DNA of 64,000 bases from NCBI RefSeq assembly GCF_003233655.1, contig NZ_CP029829.1, forward strand, positions 215,001-279,000, read 5' to 3'. The position numbers and the translations under genes are program-made. The notes beneath the pieces were generated by a model. That model was not told the origin of the DNA and ran no database searches. It saw only the letters and a program-made list of their open reading frames with translations. Source of the DNA: Azospirillum ramasamyi (GTDB lineage: Bacteria > Pseudomonadota > Alphaproteobacteria > Azospirillales > Azospirillaceae). Of this stretch, positions 52,813 to 62,702 are shown piece by piece (position 1 is the first letter of the stretch; each line of letters starts with the position of its first letter).

Positions 52813-52839
52813 GCCCCTCTCTCCACAGGAAAGAGGGGC
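52813..52839 (-). terminator. Terminator hairpin after the acyl-CoA dehydrogenase
   Basis: Stem GCCCCTCT / AGAGGGGC with an 11-nt loop, 13 bp after the dehydrogenase stop on the minus strand. No strong U tract follows. Confidence 0.5.
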
Positions 52840-52852
52840 GCAGGCGCAAAGC

Positions 52853-54649
52853 TCAGAACTGATCCTCGCTCAGCGCCATCACCGTGTTGCGGGCGCTGGC
52901 GATGGTCGGCAGCAGGGCGGGGGCGGTCGCCAGAACCTGCTCGGCGTAGAAGCGCGCGACGATCAGCTTGCTTTCCAGGAAGGAGGCGTTGGCGCCGGGC
53001 TGGCGCATGCCCTCCATCGCCTTCATCGCCGACCGGGCCAGCATCCAGCCGCCGGCCACCGTACCCCACAGCTTCAGATACGCCACCGCGCCGGCCGCAG
53101 CGCCCTGCAGGTCGCCCTCCGCCTGGGTGGCGACCATCCAGTCGATGGCCTGGTCCAGCGCATCCAGCCCGGCCGACAGCTCTCTGCGGATCACCGCCAG
53201 GTCGTCGCCGGGGGCGGAGCCCAGCTCCTCCACCGTCGCCCGCATGTCGGCGACGAAGGCCTTGGCCGCCGCGCCCTTGTCGCGGCCGGTCTTGCGGAAG
53301 GTCAGGTCGTTGCCGTGGATGCCGTTGGTGCCCTCGTAGATCGGGGTGATGCGGGCGTCGCGGTAATGCTGGGCCGCACCCGTCTCCTCGATAAAGCCCA
53401 TGCCGCCATGGATCTGCACGCCGGTGGACGCCACCTCGCAGCCGATGTCGGTCGACCACGCCTTGACGATCGGGGTCAGCACGTCGACCCGCGCGGCCGC
53501 GGCGGCGCGCACCGCCGGGTCCTCGTGGTGGCGGGAGATGTCCAGCTGCGTGCCGGCGTAGAGCGCCAGCGCGCGGGCGGCCTCGGTCTTGGCGCGCATG
53601 TCCAGCAGCATGCGGCGCACGTCCGGGTGCTTGATGATGGCGACGCCGGAACCCTTGGGATCGGCCAGATCCTTGCTCTGCACGCGGGTCCTGGCGTAGT
53701 CGCGGGCCTGCTGGTAGGCGCGCTCGGCGATCGCCACGCCCTGGATGCCGACGCCGAGCCGGGCGTTGTTCATCATGGTGAACATGTATTCGATGCCGCG
53801 GTTCTCCTCGCCGACGAGGTAGCCGATGGCCCCGCCGTCGTCGCCAAAGGCCATCACCGCGGTCGGGCTGGCCATGATGCCCAGCTTGTGCTCCAGGCTG
53901 GCGCAGCGCAGGTCGTTGCGCTCGCCCGGCGTGCCGTCGGGCTTGGGCAGGAACTTCGGCACGATGAACAGGCTGATGCCCTTGATGCCGGCCGGGGCGT
54001 CGGGCAGGCGGGCCAGCACCAGATGGACGATGTTCTCCGTCAGGTCATGCTCGCCATAGGTGATGAAGATCTTCTGGCCGGTGATGCGGTAGCTGCCGTC
54101 CTCCGCCCGCACCGCCTTGGTCCGCACCGCGGCGAGGTCGCTGCCCGCCTGCGGTTCGGTCAGGTTCATCGTCCCGGTCCATTCGCCGGAGATCATCCGC
54201 GACAGGTAGACCGCCTTCTGCTCGTCGCTCGCATGCTCGGTCAGCAGATCCACCGCGCCCTGGGTCAGCAGCGGGCACAGGCCGAAGGACAGGTTGGCGG
54301 CCTGCCACATCTCGTTCACCGCGAAGGCGACGGTCCAGGGCAGGCCCTGCCCGCCGTATTCCGGCTCGAAGGGCAGGCTGTTCCAGCCGGCTTCGATGAA
54401 CTGGCCATAGGCCTCCTTCCAGCCGGTGGCGGTGCGGACGACGCCGTTCTCCAGCTTCGCCCCCTCCTTGTCGCCCACCCGGTTCAGCGGGGCGAGCACG
54501 CCGGAGGCGAATTTGCCGGCTTCCTCCAGAATGGCATCGACCAGATCGGGGGCGGCGCTGTCGCAATGGGGCAGGGCGGCGATGGCGTCGAGGCCCACCA
54601 CCTCGTTCAGGACGAAGCGCAGATCGTCGACCGGTGCGGTGTAGGTCAT
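52853..54649 (-). CDS. Acyl-CoA dehydrogenase (long, DmdC/AcdA type)
   Basis: 598 residues, the size of the extended subgroup that includes 3-methylmercaptopropionyl-CoA dehydrogenase DmdC. FAD-contacting MNLTEPQAGSDLAAVRTKA and ITGQKIFITYGEHDLTEN, and the catalytic glutamate region ITPIYEGTNGIHGNDL, are intact. A C-terminal helical extension ends the protein. It desaturates an acyl-CoA, passing electrons to ETF. The substrate is not readable. It has its own unit; no fadB/fadA neighbours. Confidence 0.92.
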   Translation of the reverse strand: MTYTAPVDDLRFVLNEVVGLDAIAALPHCDSAAPDLVDAILEEAGKFASGVLAPLNRVGDKEGAKLENGVVRTATGWKEAYGQFIEAGWNSLPFEPEYGGQGLPWTVAFAVNEMWQAANLSFGLCPLLTQGAVDLLTEHASDEQKAVYLSRMISGEWTGTMNLTEPQAGSDLAAVRTKAVRAEDGSYRITGQKIFITYGEHDLTENIVHLVLARLPDAPAGIKGISLFIVPKFLPKPDGTPGERNDLRCASLEHKLGIMASPTAVMAFGDDGGAIGYLVGEENRGIEYMFTMMNNARLGVGIQGVAIAERAYQQARDYARTRVQSKDLADPKGSGVAIIKHPDVRRMLLDMRAKTEAARALALYAGTQLDISRHHEDPAVRAAAAARVDVLTPIVKAWSTDIGCEVASTGVQIHGGMGFIEETGAAQHYRDARITPIYEGTNGIHGNDLTFRKTGRDKGAAAKAFVADMRATVEELGSAPGDDLAVIRRELSAGLDALDQAIDWMVATQAEGDLQGAAAGAVAYLKLWGTVAGGWMLARSAMKAMEGMRQPGANASFLESKLIVARFYAEQVLATAPALLPTIASARNTVMALSEDQF

Positions 54650-54855
54650 GGCGGGGCGATTCTCCCTCGGGAAGGATTGTTTGATTTACCTATAGGTTAA
54701 CATACAGCATCGAATGTCGCCTGACGAGAGGGCGGGATGCCATGGGGGAGCAGGCTAGGCCCGCCGTGGTGCCGCATCAAGCCTTCAGCCGGTTGGCACG
54801 GTGGCTGCATGAGGGTAGGCGCCCCCCACCGGGGCCATCACTCGGGGATCGACCC

Positions 54856-55902
54856 ATGACCTACGCTTCCGCCCTCGGCAATCCCAGCGACACCGCCGCC
54901 CAGCAGGCCCGCGCATCCCGCGGCCCGGCAAATGTGGAGGCCGCCGTGCGCAATGCCAGCGCCAGGACGGGGGTCGATTTTTCCTACCTCATGGAAAAAG
55001 CTGCCGTGGAGAGCGGGTACCGCACGGACATAAAGTCCTCCTCCTCCTCGGCGACCGGACTCTACCAGTTCATCGACAGCACATGGCTGCAGACGATGAA
55101 GCAGCATGGCGCCGACCACGGCTATGCCAGATACGCCAACGCCATCCAGACCCGCGGCGACGGCCGACCCTATGTCGCCGATCCGGCGATGAAGAAGGAG
55201 ATCCTGGAGCTGCGCAAGGATCCGACCGCCTCGGCCCTGATGGCGGCGGAATTCACCCGCGGCAACAAGGAGCATCTGGAGGAGACGGTCGGCGGCAGGA
55301 TCGGCTCGACCGAGCTGTACATGGCGCATTTCCTGGGAGCCGGCGGGGCGTCGAAGTTCCTGAACGCGATGCAGGAGAATCCCGGCCGCACCGCGCGCGA
55401 CGTCTTCCCCGACGCGGCGGCGGCCAACAAGAACGTCTTCTACGACAAGGCCACCGGAAAGCCGAAGTCGCTGAAGGAGATCTACGACCGCTTCGCCAAC
55501 AAGTTCTCGGAGAACCCGCTGGCCAGCTTCGCCCCGGCCCAGGCGGCGACCGACGCGGTGCGCAGGCAGGACATGCCGGACGGCTTCACCACCCAGGTGC
55601 CGATGGCCCCGGCCAAGTCGCTGAACGGCACGCCGCTGTCGATCTATCAGGTGCTGGCGCTGAACGCGCTGGAGACGCCGGACGAGGTCGACAGCGTCGG
55701 CGGCCGCCCGGCCCGCCTGCGCGACAAGGAGAACCGCCGCATGCGCGATGAGCCGGTGCGGACCGACCAGACGGCGGGCAACGGCGTCGCCATGGGCTTC
55801 GGCCTGGGGCTCGGCCGGATCGTCGGGTCTGAATCGGCGACGCCGGTCGCCACCGCAACCGCGGGCGCCGCCGGCAAGGATGCGGCCGCCAAGGCGGCTT
55901 GA
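54856..55902 (+). CDS. Lytic transglycosylase-like (SLT) protein
   Basis: 348 residues from the ATG at 54856; earlier in-frame residues are unlikely. The SLT core lies at about 25-80, with catalytic glutamate in MEKAAVESGY and SSATGLYQFIDSTWLQTMKQ. No signal peptide is seen, so export would need another route, for example a flagellar or secretion apparatus. The C-terminal 130 residues are low-complexity Ala/Pro/Gly with a short hydrophobic stretch (GVAMGFGLGLGRIVG). It cleaves peptidoglycan glycan strands if active. Confidence 0.8.
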   Translation: MTYASALGNPSDTAAQQARASRGPANVEAAVRNASARTGVDFSYLMEKAAVESGYRTDIKSSSSSATGLYQFIDSTWLQTMKQHGADHGYARYANAIQTRGDGRPYVADPAMKKEILELRKDPTASALMAAEFTRGNKEHLEETVGGRIGSTELYMAHFLGAGGASKFLNAMQENPGRTARDVFPDAAAANKNVFYDKATGKPKSLKEIYDRFANKFSENPLASFAPAQAATDAVRRQDMPDGFTTQVPMAPAKSLNGTPLSIYQVLALNALETPDEVDSVGGRPARLRDKENRRMRDEPVRTDQTAGNGVAMGFGLGLGRIVGSESATPVATATAGAAGKDAAAKAA

Positions 55903-56016
55903 GCCGGGCTGCCGGGTGGCCGGCGGGGCGAATTGCCCTACGCTGGCGCTTTGACTTGAGGGCCGGATGGGTGCAAGGTCGCGCCGTTTTTTGGCGCTCA
56001 CCCCTCAGGACCGATC

Positions 56017-57042
56017 ATGAGCAACCAGCAGCCCGCCGTCACCTTCGAGGAAATCCGCGCGCTCGTGCGCAACCTGCCCGGCCCCGACCTGGAGGCCGGC
56101 ACCGCGGCCCTCCAGCGCGAACGGCAGCTGACCAAGCCGGCGGGTTCGCTCGGCCGGCTGGAGGAGATCGCGCAGTGGATGGCGACCTGGCAGGGCCAGC
56201 ACCCGGCCGAGGTTCGCCGCCCGCGCGTCGCCGTCTTCGCCGGCAACCACGGCGTGGCCGCCCGCGGCGTCTCGGCCTATCCGGCCGAGGTGACGGCGCA
56301 GATGGTCGCCAACTTCCAGAACGGCGGCGCCGCGGTCAACCAGCTCTGCGAGGTGGCCGACGCCGACCTGCGCGTCTACGAGCTGGACCTGGAGAACCCG
56401 ACCGCCGACTTCACCCAGGGCCCGGCCATGGGCGAGGAGGAATGCTGCCGGACCATGGCCTACGGCATGATGGCGGTGGAGATGGGCGTCCAGCTGCTGG
56501 CGCTGGGCGAGATGGGCATCGCCAACTCGACCGCGGCGGCGGCGATGTGCCTCGCCATGTTCGGCGGCGAGGCGGCCGACTGGACCGGCCGCGGCACCGG
56601 CATCGACGACGCCGGGCTGGCCCGCAAGATCGCCGCGGTGGAGGCCGGCGTCGCCGCCAACCCGCAGGCCAAGGACGATCCGTTCGAGGCGCTGCGCTGC
56701 CTGGGCGGCTACGAGTTCGCCGCCATCGCCGGCGCCATTCTTGCCGCCCGCGTCGCCCGCGTGCCGGTTCTGCTCGACGGCTTCGCCTGCACCGCCGCCG
56801 CCGCCGTGCTGTTCAAGGCCGACCGCCGCGCGCTCGACCACTGCATGGTCGCCCACCGTTCGGTCGAGCCGGGGCACGCCCGCCTGATGCAGGCCATCGG
56901 CAAGGAGCCGCTGCTCGATCTGGGCATGCGGCTGGGCGAGGGCTCCGGCGCGGCGCTGGCGATCAACATCGTGAAGTCGGCCGTCGTCTGCCACGCCGGC
57001 ATGGCGACCTTCGCCGACGCGGGCGTCAGCACGCAGGGGTGA
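56017..57042 (+). CDS. cobT: Nicotinate-nucleotide-dimethylbenzimidazole phosphoribosyltransferase CobT
   Basis: 341 residues. TKPAGSLGRLEEIA, VFAGNHGVAARGVSAYPAEVTAQMV and the C-terminal LGEGSGAALAINIVKSA carry the family signature, with the catalytic glutamate in GEGSG. It makes alpha-ribazole phosphate for the lower ligand of cobalamin. I saw no cobalamin riboswitch in the 114-bp upstream gap. It is convergent with the YIP1 gene, and no other cob gene is adjacent. Confidence 0.95.
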   Translation: MSNQQPAVTFEEIRALVRNLPGPDLEAGTAALQRERQLTKPAGSLGRLEEIAQWMATWQGQHPAEVRRPRVAVFAGNHGVAARGVSAYPAEVTAQMVANFQNGGAAVNQLCEVADADLRVYELDLENPTADFTQGPAMGEEECCRTMAYGMMAVEMGVQLLALGEMGIANSTAAAAMCLAMFGGEAADWTGRGTGIDDAGLARKIAAVEAGVAANPQAKDDPFEALRCLGGYEFAAIAGAILAARVARVPVLLDGFACTAAAAVLFKADRRALDHCMVAHRSVEPGHARLMQAIGKEPLLDLGMRLGEGSGAALAINIVKSAVVCHAGMATFADAGVSTQG

Positions 57043-57079
57043 TCGGGAGAGAGGGATGCCGTGGGGGCGGCTTTCGCCC

Positions 57080-57649
57080 TCACAGCATCCCGTCAGCCAG
57101 ATCGCTGATTGCCGCCGACAGGAACAGGTCCAGCATCACCAGCCCCGCGGCGGCCAGCCCGGACAGCGACAGGGCGGTGCGCAGGACGAACCACTGGTAG
57201 GTCAGCATCGCCATGATGACGCCGAAGACCAGCGCTTCGGCCATCCCGGATGGCAGCAGGCCGCTGGCCGACAGGACGATGGCCGGCAGGTAGATCGCCA
57301 TCTGCACCACCGCCGACCAGTTGTAGGCGGTCAGCGCGCCGGGATAGAGCTGCTCCTTGCCCATCAGGGACGATATGCGGAACAGGGCGAGCGGGAAGGC
57401 GGTCCAGCTGACGACATAGGCGATGCCCTCCACCGTCACCAGCTGCAGCACCGGGGTGGCGTCCAGCTGGTCCCACAGGCGGATCGCCAGCAGCAGCGCA
57501 TAGGCGGGCAGCACCACCAGCGCCGCGTAGAAGGAGTTCAGCGCCCCCTCGGGCGTGCGGTCGAAGAACTCCATCCCCGTCCGGTCGAAGCGGGCCAGCC
57601 GCCAGGCGCCGGTCAGCGCGGACAGGATGGCGGGGGTGGTCAGCGGCAT
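57080..57649 (-). CDS. YIP1-family membrane protein
   Basis: 189 residues from the ATG at 57649; a TTG at 57682 would overlap dapE. About five hydrophobic segments, with ALLLAIRLWDQL, GIAYVVSWTAFPLALFRISSLMG and YNWSAVVQMAIYLPAIVLS resembling bacterial YIP1/DUF1282-like proteins. Function unknown. It follows dapE by 22 bp and is probably co-transcribed with it. Confidence 0.75.
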   Translation of the reverse strand: MPLTTPAILSALTGAWRLARFDRTGMEFFDRTPEGALNSFYAALVVLPAYALLLAIRLWDQLDATPVLQLVTVEGIAYVVSWTAFPLALFRISSLMGKEQLYPGALTAYNWSAVVQMAIYLPAIVLSASGLLPSGMAEALVFGVIMAMLTYQWFVLRTALSLSGLAAAGLVMLDLFLSAAISDLADGML

Positions 57650-57671
57650 CGCGGTTTCCCGGTTGGCGGCC

Positions 57672-58820
57672 TCACCCGGCAAGGCGCGCGAACACGCCCT
57701 TCAGGATGGCCTCGTAGATGTCCGTCAGCCGGCGGAGATCCTCCACCGGACAATATTCGTCGACCTTGTGCATGGTCTGGCCGACCAGCCCGAACTCCAC
57801 CACCGGGCAGACATTCTTGATGAAGCGGGCGTCCGACGTGCCGCCGGTGGTCGAGTATTCCGGCCGGCGCCCGGTCACGCCCTCCACCGCCTCGGCCACC
57901 AGCTCGGTCAGCGGGCCGGGCGGGGTGACGAAGCTGTCGCCTGAGCAGTAGACCTCCAGCTCATAGGCGCCGCCGACGGCGTCGAAGGTGCGGCGCAGCC
58001 ACGCCTCGATGCCGGCCGGGGTGTGGGCGTCGTTGAAGCGGATGTTGAAGGTCGCCTTGCCCTGGGCCGGGATGACGTTGGTCGCCGTGTTGTCGACGTC
58101 GATGGTGGTCAGCGCCAGGGTGGAGGGCTGGAAATGCGCCGTGCCCCCGTCCATCGGGTGTTCGGTGATGGCGGCCAGCATGCGGACCAGCCGCGGCAGC
58201 GGGTTGTCGGCCAGATGCGGGTAGGCGACGTGGCCCTGCGCGCCGAACACGGTCAGGAAGCCGGTCAGGCTGCCGCGCCGGCCGATCTTGATCATGTCGC
58301 CCAGCGCCTTGGGATTGGTCGGCTCCCCCACCACGCAGGCGTCGATGCGCTCGCCGCGCCCGGCCATCCAGTCCAGCACCTTGCGGGTGCCGTTGATCGC
58401 CACCCCTTCCTCGTCGCCGGTGATCAGCAGGCTGATCGAACCGGCGGGCGGGCCGTCCTGCAGCCGGCGCGACACGGCGGCGACGAAGGCGGCGATGGCG
58501 CCCTTCATGTCGACCGCGCCGCGGCCGAACAGGCGTCCGCCCATCACCTCGCCGGCGAAGGGATCGACCGTCCAGCCCCTGTCCCCCGGCGGGACCACGT
58601 CGGTGTGGCCGGCAAAGCAGAAATTGGGCCCCTCGGTGCCGAGCCGGGCGTAGAGGTTCTCCACCGGCTCCGTCCCCTCCTGCTGGAAGCGCAGGCGGTG
58701 GCAGGTGAAACCCATCGGCGCCAGCGCCGCCTCCAGAACGCCCAGCGCGCCGCCGTCATGGGGCGTGACGCTGGGGCAGCGGATCAGATCCTGGGCGAGG
58801 GCGACGGGGTCGATGGTCAT
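57672..58820 (-). CDS. dapE: Succinyl-diaminopimelate desuccinylase DapE
   Basis: 382 residues from the ATG at 58820; the frame is open to 58916 without similarity. M20 metallopeptidase motifs [39 protein letters not shown] and VGEPT give the two-zinc ligands and general base. It releases succinate from N-succinyl-LL-diaminopimelate in lysine and peptidoglycan synthesis. It lies downstream of dapD on the same strand, separated by 135 bp that include two hairpins. Confidence 0.95.
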   Translation of the reverse strand: MTIDPVALAQDLIRCPSVTPHDGGALGVLEAALAPMGFTCHRLRFQQEGTEPVENLYARLGTEGPNFCFAGHTDVVPPGDRGWTVDPFAGEVMGGRLFGRGAVDMKGAIAAFVAAVSRRLQDGPPAGSISLLITGDEEGVAINGTRKVLDWMAGRGERIDACVVGEPTNPKALGDMIKIGRRGSLTGFLTVFGAQGHVAYPHLADNPLPRLVRMLAAITEHPMDGGTAHFQPSTLALTTIDVDNTATNVIPAQGKATFNIRFNDAHTPAGIEAWLRRTFDAVGGAYELEVYCSGDSFVTPPGPLTELVAEAVEGVTGRRPEYSTTGGTSDARFIKNVCPVVEFGLVGQTMHKVDEYCPVEDLRRLTDIYEAILKGVFARLAG

Positions 58821-58859
58821 GCTGCTCTTTTCCAACCGGCCCGGCATCCGCCGGCCGTC

Positions 58860-58935
58860 ATCCCCGTAAAGGTGGGGATCCGGGCGCCGCGGGCCGGAGT
58901 GCTGTGAAGCCTGCACCCCCGCCTGCGCGGGGGTG
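58860..58935. repeat. REP-like paired palindromes between dapD and dapE
   Basis: One hairpin at 58860-58879 (ATCCCC...GGGGAT) and a perfect 9-bp stem at 58914-58935 (CACCCCCGC-CTGC-GCGGGGGTG), with GTC flanks. The GTCATCCCCGC...GCGGGGAT pattern is a widespread extragenic palindrome type. The second also sits 20 bp after the dapD stop and could act as its terminator. Confidence 0.6.
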
Positions 58936-58955
58936 ACGGTGGAATTGCTGCCGGA

Positions 58956-59798
58956 TCAATCCCGCAGCAGGTCGTTGATCGCGGTCTTCGAGCGGGTCTT
59001 CTCGTCGACGCGCTTGATGATGACGCAGCAGTACAGGCTCGGGCCGGGGGTGCCGTCGGGCAGCGGCTTGCCGGGCAGCGAGCCGGGGACGACGACCGAA
59101 TAGGCCGGGACGCGGCCCATGAAGACCTCGCCGGTGTGGCGGTCGATGATCTTGGTCGAGGCGCCGATGTAGCAGCCCATGGAGATGACCGCGCCTTCCT
59201 CGACGATCACGCCCTCGACGATCTCCGACCGCGCGCCGATGAAGCAGTTGTCCTCGATGATGACCGGATCGGCCTGCAGCGGCTCCAGCACGCCGCCGAT
59301 GCCGACGCCGCCCGACAGGTGGACGTTCTTGCCGATCTGGGCGCAGGAGCCGACCGTGACCCAGGTGTCGACCATGGTGCCGCTGTCGACATAGGCGCCG
59401 ACATTGACGAAGCTCGGCATCAGGATGACGCCGGGGGCGACGTAGGACGACTTGCGGGCGATGGCGCCGGGAAGGGCGCGGAAGCCGGCGTTCTGGAACT
59501 GGCCTTCGGTCCAGTTCTCGAACTTCGGCGGCACCTTGTCGTACCACGAGGAGCCGCCGGGACCGCCGGGGATCATCTCGTTGGCGTTCAGGCGGAAGGA
59601 CAGAAGCACCGCCTTCTTCAGCCACTGGTTGACCTTCCAGCCGTCGGCGGTCTTCTCCGCGACGCGCAGGTCGCCGGCATCCAGCGCGTCGAGCGCCGCG
59701 TTCACGGCGTCGCGGACGGGACCGGTGGTGGCGGTGGTGAGATCGGCCCGGTTTTCCCAGGCGGCGTCGATGGTGGCCTGCAGGCTGGCGTGGCTCAT
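58956..59798 (-). CDS. dapD: Tetrahydrodipicolinate N-succinyltransferase DapD
   Basis: 280 residues from the ATG at 59798; upstream frame residues are not DapD. The left-handed beta-helix of hexapeptide repeats (about 105-240; [41 protein letters not shown]) is complete. It transfers succinate from succinyl-CoA to tetrahydrodipicolinate, two steps before DapE. Cytosolic trimer. Confidence 0.96.
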   Translation of the reverse strand: MSHASLQATIDAAWENRADLTTATTGPVRDAVNAALDALDAGDLRVAEKTADGWKVNQWLKKAVLLSFRLNANEMIPGGPGGSSWYDKVPPKFENWTEGQFQNAGFRALPGAIARKSSYVAPGVILMPSFVNVGAYVDSGTMVDTWVTVGSCAQIGKNVHLSGGVGIGGVLEPLQADPVIIEDNCFIGARSEIVEGVIVEEGAVISMGCYIGASTKIIDRHTGEVFMGRVPAYSVVVPGSLPGKPLPDGTPGPSLYCCVIIKRVDEKTRSKTAINDLLRD

Positions 59799-59998
59799 GG
59801 CGCTGTCGTTCTGCTGTCGATTGTCCAAGGGACGGCACCATGGAGCGGCATCGCGCCCGCTGTCAACCATACCCGCGGCCGGAAATAGCCGGTTTGCGGC
59901 AAAGCCCTTAAAGCGGATTGCTATCCGCATTGGACCGCGACGGCGGCCCCGGCCGCTCATGCGGCCGAAGCCCGGCCGGGGAATGAGGTCATAGAAAT

Positions 59999-60024
59999 CT
60001 AAAGCGAATGCAAATTCGCTTTAG
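59999..60024. repeat. Perfect palindrome (AAAGCGAAT type), probable terminator
   Basis: Eleven-bp arms CTAAAGCGAAT / ATTCGCTTTAG around GCAA, overlapping the stop of the nucleotidase gene. It resembles the palindromes at 8017-8046 and 59913-59928 in its AAAGCG core, so it is probably one of a dispersed family that also ends transcripts. Confidence 0.65.
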
Positions 60025-60740
60025 GGACCAGCGACGGCGGCCAGCCAGGAGGGCAGGTCGTCCACGGTGTGGTCGATGTGGACCCCGGCGCCGACGCCGG
60101 CCTTCTCGTACTCCTGCTCGCCGCGGACCCAGACCGTGGTCATGCCCAGCGCATGCGCGGGAGCGAGGTTGCGGGCGATGTCCTCCACCATGCAGGTGTC
60201 GGCGGGGTCGATGCCGTGGCGCTCCACCAGGGTGGCGTAGGGCCGGGGGTCGGGCTTCGGCACATAGCCGGCCGCGGTGATGTCGAACACCGCCTCGAAC
60301 CGGTCGATGATGCCGAGGCGGCCGGCGATGTTCTCCGCATGGCGGACCGAGCCGTTGGTGTAGATGATCTTGCGGCCTGGAAGCCGGTCGAGCGCGTCGG
60401 CGAGCTGGGCGGAAGGCTGGACGCCGGTGACGTCGATGTCGTGGACATAGTCCATGTAGGCCACCGGATCGACGTCGTGCTCGCTCATCAGGCCGCGCAG
60501 CGTGGTGCCGTAATCGCGGAAGAACTGCTTCTGCCGCACCCTGGCCTCGTCCATGCCGATGTTGAAATGAGTGGCGATGAACTCGTTGATGCGCAGGTCT
60601 ACCTGGGCGAACAGGTTGCAGGACGCCGGGTAGAGGGTGTTGTCGAGATCGAAGATCCACACCGCGCGGTCCCGCAGCGCGGAGGGGAGCTTGGTGGCGG
60701 GGGCGGGCGCCGGTGCGCCGGGAGAGGTCGGAGGGGTCAT
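60021..60740 (-). CDS. Pyrimidine 5'-nucleotidase, HAD superfamily (SDT1-like)
   Basis: 239 residues from the ATG at 60740; a GTG at 60785 is possible. HAD motif I WIFDLDNTLYP gives the nucleophilic aspartate, motif II lies in IIYTNGSVRHA, and motif IV in CMVEDIARNLAPAHALGM. It dephosphorylates UMP/CMP-type nucleotides or related compounds in the cytosol. It is divergent from the diguanylate cyclase gene. Confidence 0.88.
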   Translation of the reverse strand: MTPPTSPGAPAPAPATKLPSALRDRAVWIFDLDNTLYPASCNLFAQVDLRINEFIATHFNIGMDEARVRQKQFFRDYGTTLRGLMSEHDVDPVAYMDYVHDIDVTGVQPSAQLADALDRLPGRKIIYTNGSVRHAENIAGRLGIIDRFEAVFDITAAGYVPKPDPRPYATLVERHGIDPADTCMVEDIARNLAPAHALGMTTVWVRGEQEYEKAGVGAGVHIDHTVDDLPSWLAAVAGP

Positions 60741-60956
60741 CCCCGAAGAATGGGGCCGACGCGGGCCGGCCGCAAGCCGCTTCACAAGGTCGCAGCCCCA
60801 TGCCGCTCCCTTTCGCCTTGTGCCATGCGGAGTTCCCCGCCTCGTTGGTTGATTGAAGATTAACCCCTAAAGAGGTAGTATGTGCGTAAGTCTGCAGCCT
60901 TTGCAGCCTAAGGTTTTCCGCTCGCCCACCTTGTGTACTGCCCATCTGGGATCGCC

Positions 60957-62702
60957 GTGGACCTTCTCCTGACCACCGGTACCTCCGCCCCCGACTCCGC
61001 CACCCCCGTCGGCCAGACCGGCCCCGTGACGCTGGTCGCGCTGTATCCCGGCCCCGCCCTGCGGCTGGATGCGACCCTTGCCGTCGCCGAAGCCAATGCG
61101 GAGGCGGAGGACATGATGGACAGCGACCCGCGCTGGCTGCCCGATCTCCGCGGCTGGCTGTCGGCGTCCAGCGTGGCGCCGGGCCTGCGGTCTGTGCCGG
61201 TGGAGTCGCTGCGCGGGATCATGATCGTCGAATGGGCCGGCGTGCCGCTCCCGGACGGCGGCTTCCTCCTGCTGGGACGCGACGACACGCTGGAACGGCA
61301 GCTGCGCCACACGCTGACTGAGTCGCGCCGGCGCTACAAGGATCTGGTGGAGGTCTCTTCCGACTTCGCGTGGGAGACGGGGCCCGACGGCGCCTTCGTC
61401 TTCGTCAGCCACAAGGGCGCTCTGGGATATCCGGCCGACGTGCTGATCGGCCGCGATCCGCGCAGCTTGGCGCTGGAGGGGACGGAAGACCTGCCGATGC
61501 CCTTCGACTGCCGCCGCCCGGTCGACCAGACGGAGCTTTGGCTGAAGGGTGCCGACGGCACGCCGTCCTGCATCGTCGCCTCCGCCCTGCCGCTGTTCGG
61601 GCCGCAGGGCGATTGGATCGGCGCCCGCGGCGTCTGCCGCGACGTGACGGAACAGGTGCTGCGCTCCAACGAACTGGCGCGCATTCGGAACCGCGAAAGG
61701 CTGCTCGGCCACATCGTCCACACCCTGCGCGACCGTCTGGACGCCGCGGAGGCGCTGGCCGTGGCCGCGACCGAGACGGCGCGGGCGCTCAGCGCCGACG
61801 GCTGCCGCATCTACCGGGCGGACGAGGGCAGCGGGGAGGGCGGCCGCGTCGCCCTGTCGCTGGTGGCGGAATTCGGGGCGGAACTGCCGGAGGTCGGCAC
61901 CGCGTTGCTCGACCGCATCGCCAACGGCGAGGGGCTGGTGGCCGACCGGCTGGGCGACATTCAGCTGATCGGCGAGCGGACGGAGCACCGGCAGGCGGTG
62001 AACGGTGCGCTGCTGGTCTGGCGCGCCGGCGATTCGGAGCCGTGGGACGACGACGACCGCCAGCTGATGTCGGGCGTGGCCGACCATATCGGCATCGCGC
62101 ATGCCCATCTCGCCTATCAGGAGCGGCTGCGGCGCCTGTCGGAGCGCGATGGGCTGACCGGCCTGTTCAACCGCCGCACCTTCTTCGAACGGCTGGAGGA
62201 GTCTATCTCGCGGCCGGACAGCGGCCCCTCGGCCCTGCTCTATGTCGACCTCGACAACTTCAAGGCGGTCAACGACCTGCATGGCCACCAGCAGGGCGAT
62301 ACGGTGCTGAAGGCCGTCGGCACGCTGCTGACCACCGGGGTGCGGCCGGGCGACCTGCCGGGCCGGCTGGGTGGCGACGAGTTCGTCCTGTGGCTGGGCC
62401 GCACCGACGAGGTCAAGGCCCGCGTCGTCGCCGAACGGCTGTTGCGGGGCATGCGCGAGCTTGCCCACCTGTCGGTCAGCGACGAGAAGCCGCTGGGCCT
62501 GTCGATCGGCATCGCTGCCCACGCCCCCGGCCGCGGCGAAACGGTGCGGGAGTTGACCGACCGTGCCGACGCCGCCATGTACGCCGCCAAGAAGAGCGGC
62601 AAGGGCCATTATGCCCTGGCCCCGGCCTATGAGGCGTCCGCTTCCGCCGAGGCATCGTCAGAGTCATCCTCCGACCATTCCGCCGCGGAGCCCGCATCGT
62701 GA
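60957..62702 (+). CDS. PAS-GAF-GGDEF diguanylate cyclase
   Basis: 581 residues from a GTG at 60957 with GGGA upstream; an in-frame GTG at 60933 lacks a ribosome-binding site. A PAS fold (RRRYKDLVEVSSDFAWETG) lies in the first half, a GAF-like domain follows, and GGDEF ends the protein. The active site is an intact GGDEF near residue 472, with an RPGD product-inhibition site (RxxD) five residues before it. No EAL domain. It makes cyclic di-GMP and appears cytosolic. Its stop overlaps the DUF2336 start. Confidence 0.92.
   Translation: MDLLLTTGTSAPDSATPVGQTGPVTLVALYPGPALRLDATLAVAEANAEAEDMMDSDPRWLPDLRGWLSASSVAPGLRSVPVESLRGIMIVEWAGVPLPDGGFLLLGRDDTLERQLRHTLTESRRRYKDLVEVSSDFAWETGPDGAFVFVSHKGALGYPADVLIGRDPRSLALEGTEDLPMPFDCRRPVDQTELWLKGADGTPSCIVASALPLFGPQGDWIGARGVCRDVTEQVLRSNELARIRNRERLLGHIVHTLRDRLDAAEALAVAATETARALSADGCRIYRADEGSGEGGRVALSLVAEFGAELPEVGTALLDRIANGEGLVADRLGDIQLIGERTEHRQAVNGALLVWRAGDSEPWDDDDRQLMSGVADHIGIAHAHLAYQERLRRLSERDGLTGLFNRRTFFERLEESISRPDSGPSALLYVDLDNFKAVNDLHGHQQGDTVLKAVGTLLTTGVRPGDLPGRLGGDEFVLWLGRTDEVKARVVAERLLRGMRELAHLSVSDEKPLGLSIGIAAHAPGRGETVRELTDRADAAMYAAKKSGKGHYALAPAYEASASAEASSESSSDHSAAEPAS

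Noticed and set aside
55903..56016. Cobalamin riboswitch before cobT
   Set aside because: The gap is only 114 bp and no B12-box-like sequence is visible.
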